Source of the DNA: Chloroflexota bacterium | Lineage (GTDB): Bacteria > Chloroflexota > Dehalococcoidia > Dehalococcoidales > UBA3254 | NCBI GenBank assembly: GCA_017860765.1 | Contig: JAGDMY010000093.1 | Coordinates: forward strand, 1 to 6,083 | Direction of reading: 5' to 3' | Length of the DNA stretch: 6,083 nt | Shown: in pieces, positions 1 to 6,083 of the stretch | Layout: each line of letters begins with the position of its first letter | How positions within the stretch are numbered: position 1 is the stretch's first letter | The notes under the pieces: generated by a model | Seen by the model: only the letters and a program-made list of their open reading frames with translations | Databases searched by the model: none | What the model was told of the DNA's origin: nothing | Translations under genes and position numbers: made by a program

Positions 1-1228
1 CCTGGAAGCCACGGGAAAGATCGATTTCATCGACCTCACACTGGCAACTTTCTATAATCTCTATCTGGTAGGCGGCACCATGCATACCCCGCTGGGATAT
101 GGCATCCCTCTGGCAGCCGGCATCAAAGAAGTGGTCAAGCTGCCCGTCTTTGCCACCGGTAGAATCAACGATCCGGTCATGGCGGAAAGGGTTTTAGCGC
201 AGGGTCAGGCCGATATGATCGGCATGGTCCGCGCTCAGATCTGCGACCCTGAAATGGCCAATAAGGCCAAGGAGGGGAGACTGGAGGAGATCCGTTTTTG
301 CGTGGCGGATAACCAGGGATGCTATGGCCGCATGGGGGTCAATAAACTCTTAGGCTGTATGCAAAATCCGGCTGTCGGGTATGAAAAGGAGCAGGGCATT
401 GGGCGCGTTAAGCCCTCGCCTTTAAAGAAAAAGGTTATCATTGTTGGCGGAGGGCCGGCCGGCATGCGGGCGGCGCAGGTTGCCGCCAGGCGAGGACATC
501 AGGTCACCCTCTATGAGAAGAAAGATAGCCTGGGGGGACAGATCAATATCGCCGCACTGGGAGCAGGGAGGGGGGAATTGGCCTCGATCGTGCGTAATGA
601 AGAAAATCAGCTTAAAAGGCTGCCGGTCACCGTTATCTTGAATACAGAGGTCAACGCAGAACTGGTACTCTCGCAAAAGCCGGATGTGGTGATTATCGCG
701 ACCGGTTCCGTGCCTAAAGAAAGTCCTGTACCGGGGGCCAAAGGTCCCCATATCTTTAATGTCTGGCAGGTACTCCTGGGCGCGGCCAACCTGGGAAATA
801 ATGTAGTCCTTGTAGATTATGACGGCCACCATCAGGCTACTTCGACAGCCGAGTTTATGGCAGACCGGGGAAAGAAAGTCCATATCCTTTCCTCTGCCCT
901 GTTCGTCGGCGCTGAACTTGGACCGACCCAGGACTTATATTTAGCCCGCCAGCGGCTGCTGCAGAAGGGCGTTACCTTTACTCCCGACTTTGCCGTGATG
1001 GAGATCGACGGCCTGGATATCAAGGGATTTAACGTCTATTCAAATGAATGGAAAACTTTTTCCGGACATGACTCCATCGTCCTGGCGATGGGGAACCGGG
1101 CGGAGGATACCCTCTATTTTGCCTTGAAGGGCAAGGTCAAGGAGTTATATCGAATTGGGGATTGCGTCGCTCCCCGCAAGATCGACATGGCAATCCTGGA
1201 AGGCGATAGGGTAGGGCGGGCCATCTAA
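1..1228 (+). CDS. FadH/Old Yellow Enzyme-family FMN/FAD/iron-sulfur oxidoreductase, mycofactocin-associated type (5' end missing)
   Basis: The reading frame is open from base 2 to the TAA at 1226-1228, giving 408 residues; the true start lies upstream. FadH-type proteins are usually about 650 residues, so roughly 250 residues, including most of the TIM barrel and its active site, are missing. Seen in the sequence: the end of the OYE barrel with FATGRIND (around residues 51-57) and MVRAQICDPEM, matching the FMN-phosphate region; an iron-sulfur region with Cys100, Cys107 and Cys119; a GGGPAG dinucleotide fold at 149-154; a second nucleotide-binding region beginning VVLVDYDGHH; and a terminal IGDC FAD motif at 385-388. 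Family members pass electrons from NAD(P)H through FAD and a 4Fe-4S cluster to FMN and then to an enone-type substrate; the substrate here is unknown. The expected second cluster cysteine is Asp103. FadH/OYE paralogues are known companions of mycofactocin genes, which fits mftF at the other end of this operon. It could instead be a 2,4-dienoyl-CoA or enoate reductase; the family assignment is firm, the specific role is not. Confidence 0.9.
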   Translation, partial: LEATGKIDFIDLTLATFYNLYLVGGTMHTPLGYGIPLAAGIKEVVKLPVFATGRINDPVMAERVLAQGQADMIGMVRAQICDPEMANKAKEGRLEEIRFCVADNQGCYGRMGVNKLLGCMQNPAVGYEKEQGIGRVKPSPLKKKVIIVGGGPAGMRAAQVAARRGHQVTLYEKKDSLGGQINIAALGAGRGELASIVRNEENQLKRLPVTVILNTEVNAELVLSQKPDVVIIATGSVPKESPVPGAKGPHIFNVWQVLLGAANLGNNVVLVDYDGHHQATSTAEFMADRGKKVHILSSALFVGAELGPTQDLYLARQRLLQKGVTFTPDFAVMEIDGLDIKGFNVYSNEWKTFSGHDSIVLAMGNRAEDTLYFALKGKVKELYRIGDCVAPRKIDMAILEGDRVGRAI

Positions 1229-1267
1229 ATTAAGCCTGGGTGCCGGATCGGGCAAGATGATCGATAT

Positions 1268-1273
1268 AAGGAG
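1268..1273 (+). promoter_or_regulatory. Ribosome binding site of fixB
   Basis: AAGGAG lies 11 bases before a GTG codon at 1285 and supports that non-ATG start for fixB. It sits in the only sizeable gap of the window (1229-1284, 56 bases). I see no convincing promoter boxes or hairpin terminator in that gap, so read-through from the oxidoreductase gene is likely. Confidence 0.7.
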
Positions 1274-1284
1274 AGCTTGTTAGA

Positions 1285-2301
1285 GTGTCCCGGACCAGAG
1301 AAATATGGGTCTTCCCGGAAATAAGCGGCCGGGGGGAAGAGGTCACCAGACTGAGCTATGGTCTGCTCAGCGAGGCGAATTACGTTGCCGATAAGGTAAA
1401 CGGCAGCGTCACTGCGCTGGCTTTGAGCGACTCCGATGAGGGATTGCGCGAGGTCCTGGGAGGGTCTGGCATCTCCGCCGGCCTGATTTTCAAGCATCCA
1501 CTTTTAAGATTCTTTTCGGCTGAGATAGCCGCTCCGCTGCTGGCGGAGAGGGTGCAGAAAGCCCGGCCCTGGCTTTTCCTGATGGGGAACACCACAGCCG
1601 GAAGAGAGCTGGCACCGCTGCTGGCAGCTCTGTTGGGAACAGGGGTGGTCACCAACTGCGTGAAGATGGACCTGTCCGGTCCCGATAAAGTCAAGTTTTA
1701 TCGTCCGATCCTGGGGGGCCAGGCTTATCAGGAGGTCCTTTTTGAGAGTCCGGGAACGATGCTGGTTACCATGGACCCCGGTATATTAAATGTGGCCCCT
1801 GCCTCGCAGTCCGATGTGAATCTCACCGTGATTGAGCCGGAACTGGCAATCAAGGACCCCAGGGTCCAGCATCAGGCCTACTTGCCGGTCGATTTTAAAA
1901 CTATAGACATAGCCGATGCGGAAATAATTGTTTCTGCCGGCGCCGGGGCAGCCGCGGACGACCTGCTGCCCATGGTCGAGGAGCTGGCCGGTCTGCTGGA
2001 GGGGTCTATCGGGACTACCCGGCCGGTAGTGGACGAAGGGAAAATAGCCCGTGATCGTATGATTGGCCAGACGGGCAAGATGGTGAGTCCCGGGCTTTAT
2101 TTGGCATTGGGGATCTCCGGTGCAACCCACCACGTCGGGGGTATTCAGGAATCGCACACGGTGGTCGCTGTCAATCGCGACCCGCAGGCTCCAATTTTCC
2201 AGAATGCGGATGTGGGCGTGGTCGCGGACCTCAAGGCCGTCTTGCCCAAATTGATAGAAAAAATAAGACTGGCTAAAAAGGGCGATGGAAAAACATTTTG
2301 A
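1285..2301 (+). CDS. fixB: Electron transfer flavoprotein alpha subunit, FixB/EtfA family
   Basis: This 338-residue protein is the FAD-binding subunit of a heterodimeric electron transfer flavoprotein and should pair with the beta subunit encoded at 3870-4748. Length is normal for the family. The N-terminal half (about 1-200) is the adenine-nucleotide-hydrolase-like domain shared by both ETF subunits. The C-terminal half carries the classical FAD domain: GQTGK at 261-265, GISGATHHVGG at 276-286, then VVAVNRDPQAPIFQNADVGVVADL, the ETF alpha signature. Translation starts at GTG 1285 behind AAGGAG at 1268-1273. The gene ends in a 17-base overlap with fixC, so translation of the two is probably coupled. 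In family terms ETF accepts electrons from dehydrogenases in the cytoplasm and delivers them to an ETF:quinone oxidoreductase, here FixC. The electron donor cannot be read from this sequence; the operon suggests a mycofactocin-linked enzyme or the upstream OYE-like protein. No key FAD-domain motif looks damaged. Confidence 0.95.
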   Translation: MSRTREIWVFPEISGRGEEVTRLSYGLLSEANYVADKVNGSVTALALSDSDEGLREVLGGSGISAGLIFKHPLLRFFSAEIAAPLLAERVQKARPWLFLMGNTTAGRELAPLLAALLGTGVVTNCVKMDLSGPDKVKFYRPILGGQAYQEVLFESPGTMLVTMDPGILNVAPASQSDVNLTVIEPELAIKDPRVQHQAYLPVDFKTIDIADAEIIVSAGAGAAADDLLPMVEELAGLLEGSIGTTRPVVDEGKIARDRMIGQTGKMVSPGLYLALGISGATHHVGGIQESHTVVAVNRDPQAPIFQNADVGVVADLKAVLPKLIEKIRLAKKGDGKTF

Positions 2302-3583
2302 TGTTATCATAGTAGGGGCCGGTCCGGCAGGGAGCGTGGCCGCTCTTAAGCTGGCCCGGGCCGGTCTAAAGCCTGCCCTGTTGGAGCGAGGGCCCCATCC
2401 CGGATCGAAGAATATCTTTGGTGGGCTGCTGCACAATGCCCCGGTCTTAAACGAGATCTTTCCCGCTTTCTGGGAAAAAGCTCCGCTGGAGAGACATGTC
2501 TATAAAAAGACCCTCTCTTTTATGACGCCGGGGTCTTCGGTCAATATGACCTTTGAAACCGAGAACTTCGAAAAAACTCCCTACAACGGCTATACAGTAA
2601 TGCGCCCAATTTTCGATCACTGGCTGGCTGAGGAAGCCGTCAAAGCCGGGGCCGTCCTGCTCTGCAATTGCACCGCGGATAATTTAATAAAAGAGGAAGG
2701 CCGGGTGGCCGGCGTGACAGTTAAGGGGCGGGAGGGGGAGTTGAGGGGCAATATCGTAATAGCCGCGGACGGGGTCCTCTCCTTTATGGCGGAAAAGGCC
2801 GGACTGCGCCAGGTGATAGCGCCGGGGCACATGGGCCTGGGCGTTAAGCTTTTGCTGGGAATGCCCCGGGAGGTTATCAACGAGAGGTTTGGTCTGGCTA
2901 AAGATGAGGGTGCGGACTACAGCCTGCTGGGTGTGACGGAAGGGTTGCGGGGAGGCGGCTTTATGTATACCAATAATGAGAGTATTTCGGTGGGGCTGGT
3001 GGTCCATCTCGACTCCTTGAAGGCTTCCGGCAAAACCCCATATGATATCTTGAACCGGGCCCTGCAACAGCCGCAGCTGAGGAAACTGGTCAAAGGAGGA
3101 GTCCCCCTGGAGTATTCGGCGCACCTGGTTCCGGAAGGCGGCGTGAAAGGTATTCCGCGGCTTTACACCGGCGGAATGCTGGTGATCGGCGACGCCGCCG
3201 GCCTGTGTTATACCAATGGCATCAATCTGGAGGGAATTAACCTGGCCATGACTTCAGGGGCGCTGGCGGCCGAGTGCGCCCTGGAGGCTATCCGGGCCAA
3301 GGACTTTAGCGCCCGTAGGCTCTCCGAATATAAAAGAAAATTGGAGAAAAGCTTCATCCTCAAAGATATGCTCACTTTTAAGCACGCGGTCGACATGATG
3401 CATATCGATCGTTTATTCGAGGATTATCCCGACCTGGCCTGCCGCGTGCTGGAGAGGATATATCGCGTCGATGGGGTCCCCCGGGATAAGATGCTGAAGC
3501 TGTTGCGAAAGGAAGCCAGGGGAAGAGTGAAAACCCGGGATTTGCTATCCGATGGCTTCAAAATAGGCAGGGCTTTACTATGA
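2285..3583 (+). CDS. fixC: FAD-dependent ETF:quinone oxidoreductase-like protein FixC
   Basis: The 432-residue product has the length of FixC proteins. It opens with the FAD dinucleotide fold FDVIIVGAGPAGSVAA (GAGPAG at 11-16) followed by LLERG, and carries the second FAD motif IGDAAGLCYTNGINLEG around 301-317, both typical of the ETF-QO/FixC family. It lacks the C-terminal ferredoxin domain of full ETF-QO; that part is supplied by the separate fixX gene directly downstream. The known role of the family is to take electrons from FixAB and, with FixX, reduce a quinone at the membrane; in bifurcating systems FixX supports ferredoxin or flavodoxin reduction elsewhere in the complex. No membrane-spanning segment is evident, so any membrane contact would be peripheral. 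The ATG at 2285 lies within the end of fixB (17-base overlap), with only an AAAAAGGG run very close to the start, so translational coupling is likely. It overlaps fixX by four bases (ATGA). Geranylgeranyl reductase-like flavoproteins share the fold, but the flanking fixB and fixX settle the assignment. Confidence 0.94.
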   Translation: MEKHFDVIIVGAGPAGSVAALKLARAGLKPALLERGPHPGSKNIFGGLLHNAPVLNEIFPAFWEKAPLERHVYKKTLSFMTPGSSVNMTFETENFEKTPYNGYTVMRPIFDHWLAEEAVKAGAVLLCNCTADNLIKEEGRVAGVTVKGREGELRGNIVIAADGVLSFMAEKAGLRQVIAPGHMGLGVKLLLGMPREVINERFGLAKDEGADYSLLGVTEGLRGGGFMYTNNESISVGLVVHLDSLKASGKTPYDILNRALQQPQLRKLVKGGVPLEYSAHLVPEGGVKGIPRLYTGGMLVIGDAAGLCYTNGINLEGINLAMTSGALAAECALEAIRAKDFSARRLSEYKRKLEKSFILKDMLTFKHAVDMMHIDRLFEDYPDLACRVLERIYRVDGVPRDKMLKLLRKEARGRVKTRDLLSDGFKIGRALL

Positions 3584-3858
3584 TTAACATCGAAGAATTG
3601 ACCCAGTACACCAGATTTGACCCCGATGAACAGTCTCATATCATTTTGAGCAAGGAAATCTGCCGCACCTGCGAACACCGGGCCTGTGTCCAGTCCTGTC
3701 CGGCTAATTGCTACACCTTCAACGAAGAGACCGGGCGGCTGGATGTGGTCTATGAGAACTGCCTGGAGTGCGGCACCTGTTATGTTATTTGTGAGAAAAA
3801 GGCGGTAGACTGGACCTACCCCCGGGGCGGGTACGGGGTCTTTTATCGGCTGAGTTGA
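3580..3858 (+). CDS. fixX: Ferredoxin-like protein FixX
   Basis: This 92-residue cysteine-rich protein is the iron-sulfur partner of FixC. Two cysteine groups are visible: C28-x2-C31-x4-C36-x3-C40-Pro, and C61-x2-C64-x2-C67-x3-C71, plus an extra Cys44. The second group, in the context CLECGTC, is the classical 4Fe-4S motif. The first is a slightly widened version (four rather than two residues between the second and third Cys), which could still bind a second cluster. The ending DWTYPRGGYGVFYRLS is the characteristic FixX/ETF-QO C-terminal signature, so this is not a generic ferredoxin. Its start codon overlaps the fixC stop in an ATGA arrangement, preceded by the purine-rich AGGCAGGG at 3565-3572. 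By family knowledge it should relay electrons from FixC to the quinone or act as a ferredoxin-like carrier. All eight ligand candidates are intact. Confidence 0.94.
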   Translation: MINIEELTQYTRFDPDEQSHIILSKEICRTCEHRACVQSCPANCYTFNEETGRLDVVYENCLECGTCYVICEKKAVDWTYPRGGYGVFYRLS

Positions 3859-3869
3859 CGGAATTGGGA

Positions 3870-4748
3870 ATGAAAATAGCAGTTTGTTTGAAAGAAGTAA
3901 TCGATACCGGTCTTAACCTGGGCTACGGGCAGGTGAGCGAAGCTTTGCTGCGAAAAGGACAATCCTCCCGTCTAAATCCGAATGATGCCCAGGCTCTGGC
4001 TCAAGCAATAAAATTTAAAGAGGTCCACTCTCAAACTGAGATAACAGTAGTGTCGCTGGGTCCGGGCAGGGTCGAAACCTATCTGAGGGACGGGCTGGCC
4101 GCGGGGGCCGACCGGGCTATAAGGGTCTGGGAAGAAGGCCTGGCCGATTTATCGCCCTATCAGAAATCAAAAGTACTATCAGGGGCTTTAGCTTTGGCGG
4201 GTTCCGACCTGATACTGGTAGGAGCCAGAAGCCTGGACAACGCCAGCGGCCTGGTGGGGCCTCTTATGGCAGCCTGGCTGGACATGCCATGCATCTGTGA
4301 GACAGTAGCTTTCGCACTCGAAAAGGACCAGGGGATGACGGTTACCCGGAACTTTAGCAAGGGAATGCAGGAGAGGGTACTCTGCAGGCTGCCGGCAGTC
4401 CTCGCCGTAGCCGGCGGCCGGGAAAACTTGCCCTATGCTTCTCTGGAGAAGATCATGGAGGGCCAGGCGGCCCGGATCATCTGCTATTCGCTGGCAGATA
4501 TAGGAGTCTCTCCCGGAGAGCTGAAAAATGATCCGACCCGGATAAGCGGGGTCTCCTTCCCCAGGCCCAGACCAAAGGCCGCCCCCTATGATGCCTCGCT
4601 GCCGGCCTTTTACCGTATCCTGGCTTTGCTTGAGGGCGGTATCTCCAGGAGGCGCGGTGAAATACTCAAGGGCGATATCGATGCGGTAGTCAATCAGCTC
4701 TTCGAATTGCTGATAAAAGAAGGAGTCATCAAAAGCTCGGCAAAATAA
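3870..4748 (+). CDS. fixA: Electron transfer flavoprotein beta subunit, FixA/EtfB family
   Basis: The 292-residue product begins MKIAVCLKEVIDTG, the standard ETF beta opening. It continues with LNPNDAQALAQAIKFKE and VVSLGPGRVETYLRDGLAAGADRAIRV, typical of the nucleotide-binding domain. GARSLDNASGLVGPLMAAWLDMP corresponds to the conserved loop that in other ETFs contacts AMP or, in bifurcating forms, a second FAD. The segment RLPAVLAVAGGRENLPYASLEKIMEG matches the ETF beta signature region. I chose the ATG at 3870, 11 bases after the fixX stop, because it gives the conserved N-terminus; a TTG at 3855 overlapping the fixX stop would add five residues (MTELG) and cannot be excluded. Neither start has a strong Shine-Dalgarno sequence. 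The protein should form a heterodimer with the alpha subunit encoded 1.6 kb upstream. The separation of beta from alpha, with fixA last, is unusual. FixA proteins of FixABCX systems can bifurcate electrons from NADH; whether this one does cannot be told by eye. Confidence 0.94.
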   Translation: MKIAVCLKEVIDTGLNLGYGQVSEALLRKGQSSRLNPNDAQALAQAIKFKEVHSQTEITVVSLGPGRVETYLRDGLAAGADRAIRVWEEGLADLSPYQKSKVLSGALALAGSDLILVGARSLDNASGLVGPLMAAWLDMPCICETVAFALEKDQGMTVTRNFSKGMQERVLCRLPAVLAVAGGRENLPYASLEKIMEGQAARIICYSLADIGVSPGELKNDPTRISGVSFPRPRPKAAPYDASLPAFYRILALLEGGISRRRGEILKGDIDAVVNQLFELLIKEGVIKSSAK

Positions 4749-6083
4749 TGAGCGGATTCGCTTTTAAGCTGGCGCCAAACACCTACCTCGAAAACAACCC
4801 TCAAGGCTTTTTCCTGGTCTCCAGATCACCTATCAGGACGCTCCGGGTAAACGAGTCCCTTTTCTCTGTACTTCAAATGCTCCAGGATCCCCGACCGACT
4901 GCCGAATTAGTTCAGCAATATCCCGGGACAAAAGAGGACCAGCTAATACCGGTCCTGCTATCTTTGACCTATAGAGGATATTGCCGTTTGGAAAAAACGG
5001 CCGATATTGAGACCTCTCCCCGGGTCTCGGTGATTATTCCCTTCCGCAATTCCTCCCGGGACCTGGTTCAGTGTCTGGAATCGTTGGCCGGACTGGACTA
5101 TCCCCGGGATAGATTAGAGGTCCTGGCAGTGGAGGATGGTGCCTCTGAGGATTCACCGGACTTATCGGCCTTCGATGTAAAGATGATAAGACTGGACCAG
5201 GCCAGGGGACCGGGAGCCGCCAGAAACGCCGGAGCGGAAAAGTCCGCCGGAGATATACTGGCCTTTTTGGACGCCGACTGCATAGCAGATAAAAACTGGC
5301 TAAAAGAGACCGTACCGTTTTTAGGGATCGGAGGAATGGGGGCGGTGGGGGGGTTCGTGGAAGGCTATTACAAGAAAAGGTCTTTAGACCGCTATGAGGC
5401 GGTCTCCTCTTCTCTCAACCTGGGACCGCGAATCCTCTTTGAAGGTGATTCGGAATCCAATTTCTACGTGCCCACCTGTAACCTGCTGGTCAACCGCCAG
5501 GTTTTTCAGGAGACCGGCGGGTTTAAAGAAGGCTGGCGGGTAGGAGAAGACGTCGACTTCTGCTGGCGAATGAGAAGCCGGGGATGGACACTGCTCTATA
5601 TACCGGCTGGAAAGGTGGCTCACAAGCACCGCAACCGCTTGCTGCCAATGCTGCGCCGCAGGGGCGCCTACGGGACCTCTGAGGCTGCCCTTTACCGGTC
5701 GCACAGGGAGAAGAGGAAGCGGTTTCTGATTCCGGTCTGGGCGGCCCTGTCTTTTATGGCTCTGGCGGTGGCCATTCTAATGCAAAATCCCTATCCCCTG
5801 GCCCTGCTGCCAATTTTTGCGGGAATCGACCTGTGGCGGAAATCGGGCGCACTCAAGCGGTTCGGGATAGTTTTCCCATTTAGCCGGATAATCGCCTCTA
5901 CTCTCCGAACTCATTTTTCCTTTTATTATTTCACTTCCTTTCATCTGGTACGCTATTATTTGATATTGCTCCTGGGGCTGGGTTTTCTTTTCCATCCCCT
6001 TTTTTTCCTGTGTATTTTTATGCTCCTGCTAACCTCTGCGGTAGACTATGCCGTAAAAAAGCCCCGCCTGCTGTATCCAGTTT
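4748..6083 (+). CDS. mftF: Mycofactocin glycosyltransferase MftF (3' end missing)
   Basis: The frame is open from the ATG at 4748 to the window end, giving 445 residues; characterised MftF proteins are about 470, so only a short tail is probably missing. Residues 1-90 form a small N-terminal domain with a PqqD-like look (NPQGFFLVSRSPIRTLRVNE, then a helical part). A GT2 catalytic domain runs from about 92 to 300: VSVIIPFRN at 93-101, an Asp at 130 in VEDG, the metal-binding DAD at 175-177, and GEDVDFCWR at 266-274. HKHR at 292-295 and YGTSEAA at 308-314 follow, a combination typical of MftF. Hydrophobic stretches at about 326-360 and 403-432 suggest membrane association, with the catalytic domain cytoplasmic. 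In mycobacteria MftF attaches a chain of glucose units to the mycofactocin redox core. The start overlaps the fixA stop by one base (TAATG), so translation is probably coupled. An AAGGAG at 4720-4725 is too far upstream to be an ideal ribosome site. A generic membrane GT2 is the alternative, but the motif set and the OYE/ETF neighbours favour MftF. Confidence 0.85.
   Translation, partial: MSGFAFKLAPNTYLENNPQGFFLVSRSPIRTLRVNESLFSVLQMLQDPRPTAELVQQYPGTKEDQLIPVLLSLTYRGYCRLEKTADIETSPRVSVIIPFRNSSRDLVQCLESLAGLDYPRDRLEVLAVEDGASEDSPDLSAFDVKMIRLDQARGPGAARNAGAEKSAGDILAFLDADCIADKNWLKETVPFLGIGGMGAVGGFVEGYYKKRSLDRYEAVSSSLNLGPRILFEGDSESNFYVPTCNLLVNRQVFQETGGFKEGWRVGEDVDFCWRMRSRGWTLLYIPAGKVAHKHRNRLLPMLRRRGAYGTSEAALYRSHREKRKRFLIPVWAALSFMALAVAILMQNPYPLALLPIFAGIDLWRKSGALKRFGIVFPFSRIIASTLRTHFSFYYFTSFHLVRYYLILLLGLGFLFHPLFFLCIFMLLLTSAVDYAVKKPRLLYPV

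Noticed and set aside
422..883. 153-codon minus-strand open frame opposite the oxidoreductase gene
   Set aside because: It is antisense to the conserved FAD-binding region, with no family resemblance; treated as a shadow frame.
1229..1284. Possible promoter or terminator between the oxidoreductase gene and fixB
   Set aside because: The 56-base gap shows no stable GC-rich hairpin with a T-run and no good -35/-10 pair; only a ribosome binding site is supported.
1786..2436. 216-codon open frame on the minus strand across the fixB/fixC junction
   Set aside because: It lies antisense to two strongly conserved flavoprotein genes, its translation shows no recognisable domain, and its length is explained by codon bias on the opposite strand.
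2684..3124. 146-codon minus-strand open frame opposite fixC
   Set aside because: Glutamine- and proline-rich low-information translation opposite a well-conserved gene; no independent support.
3855..3869. TTG at 3855 as the start of fixA
   Set aside because: It would give a TTGA overlap with the fixX stop, but the extra residues MTELG are not part of the conserved ETF beta N-terminus, and the ATG at 3870 gives the standard MKIAVCLKE opening. Not fully excluded.
4720..4725. AAGGAG as the ribosome binding site of mftF
   Set aside because: It is 22 bases before the ATG at 4748, too far for normal spacing, and lies in the coding sequence of fixA; translational coupling through the TAATG overlap is a simpler explanation.
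1285..4748. Nitrogen fixation role suggested by the fix gene names
   Set aside because: No nif gene is present, FixABCX homologues occur in many non-diazotrophs, and the neighbours point to mycofactocin metabolism instead.
5384..5995. Minus-strand open frames opposite the glycosyltransferase (5384-5704 and 5777-5995)
   Set aside because: They oppose the conserved GT2 motifs and the hydrophobic C-terminus of MftF, which is clearly the coding strand.

Overview
The window holds six genes, all on the + strand and packed head to tail, with at most 56 bases between neighbours. Both end genes are cut by the window edges. In order they are: the C-terminal two thirds of an Old Yellow Enzyme/FadH-type flavin and iron-sulfur oxidoreductase; fixB (ETF alpha); fixC (ETF:quinone oxidoreductase-like flavoprotein); fixX (ferredoxin-like); fixA (ETF beta); and a membrane-anchored family 2 glycosyltransferase that I recognise as MftF of the mycofactocin system. 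No RNA gene, mobile element, CRISPR array, clear promoter or terminator is visible. The region reads as the interior of one long operon.

The key to the window is the last gene. Its GT2 domain, its GEDVDFCWR motif, its HKHR motif followed by a YGTSEAA motif, and its hydrophobic C-terminus match the mycofactocin glycosyltransferase rather than a generic GT2. Mycofactocin is a peptide-derived redox cofactor made from the C-terminal Val-Tyr of MftA, and MftF decorates it with glucose. FadH/OYE-type oxidoreductases are also known as companions of mycofactocin loci. Finding one at the other end of the same operon, with a complete fixABCX set between, suggests an electron-handling module for mycofactocin. 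A plausible scheme (inference) is that mycofactocin-dependent dehydrogenases reduce the cofactor. The OYE-like protein and/or FixAB then reoxidise it, and FixC/FixX carry electrons to quinone and/or ferredoxin. The core maturation genes mftA, mftB, mftC, mftD and mftE are not in the window and should lie next to it if this reading is right.

The organism is probably an anaerobic bacterium. The base composition is moderately GC-rich, AGA/AGG and ATA codons are common, and AAGGAG-type ribosome sites occur. These features, with an ETF/ferredoxin/OYE set linked to mycofactocin, would suit an anaerobic Bacillota lineage such as Desulfotomaculum/Pelotomaculum relatives. Other anaerobes cannot be excluded from the sequence alone.

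The points most worth a second look are the mycofactocin-Fix-OYE linkage, an Asp in place of one of the four expected cluster cysteines in the OYE-like protein, a PqqD-like look to the N-terminus of MftF, and the rotated gene order fixB-C-X-A.
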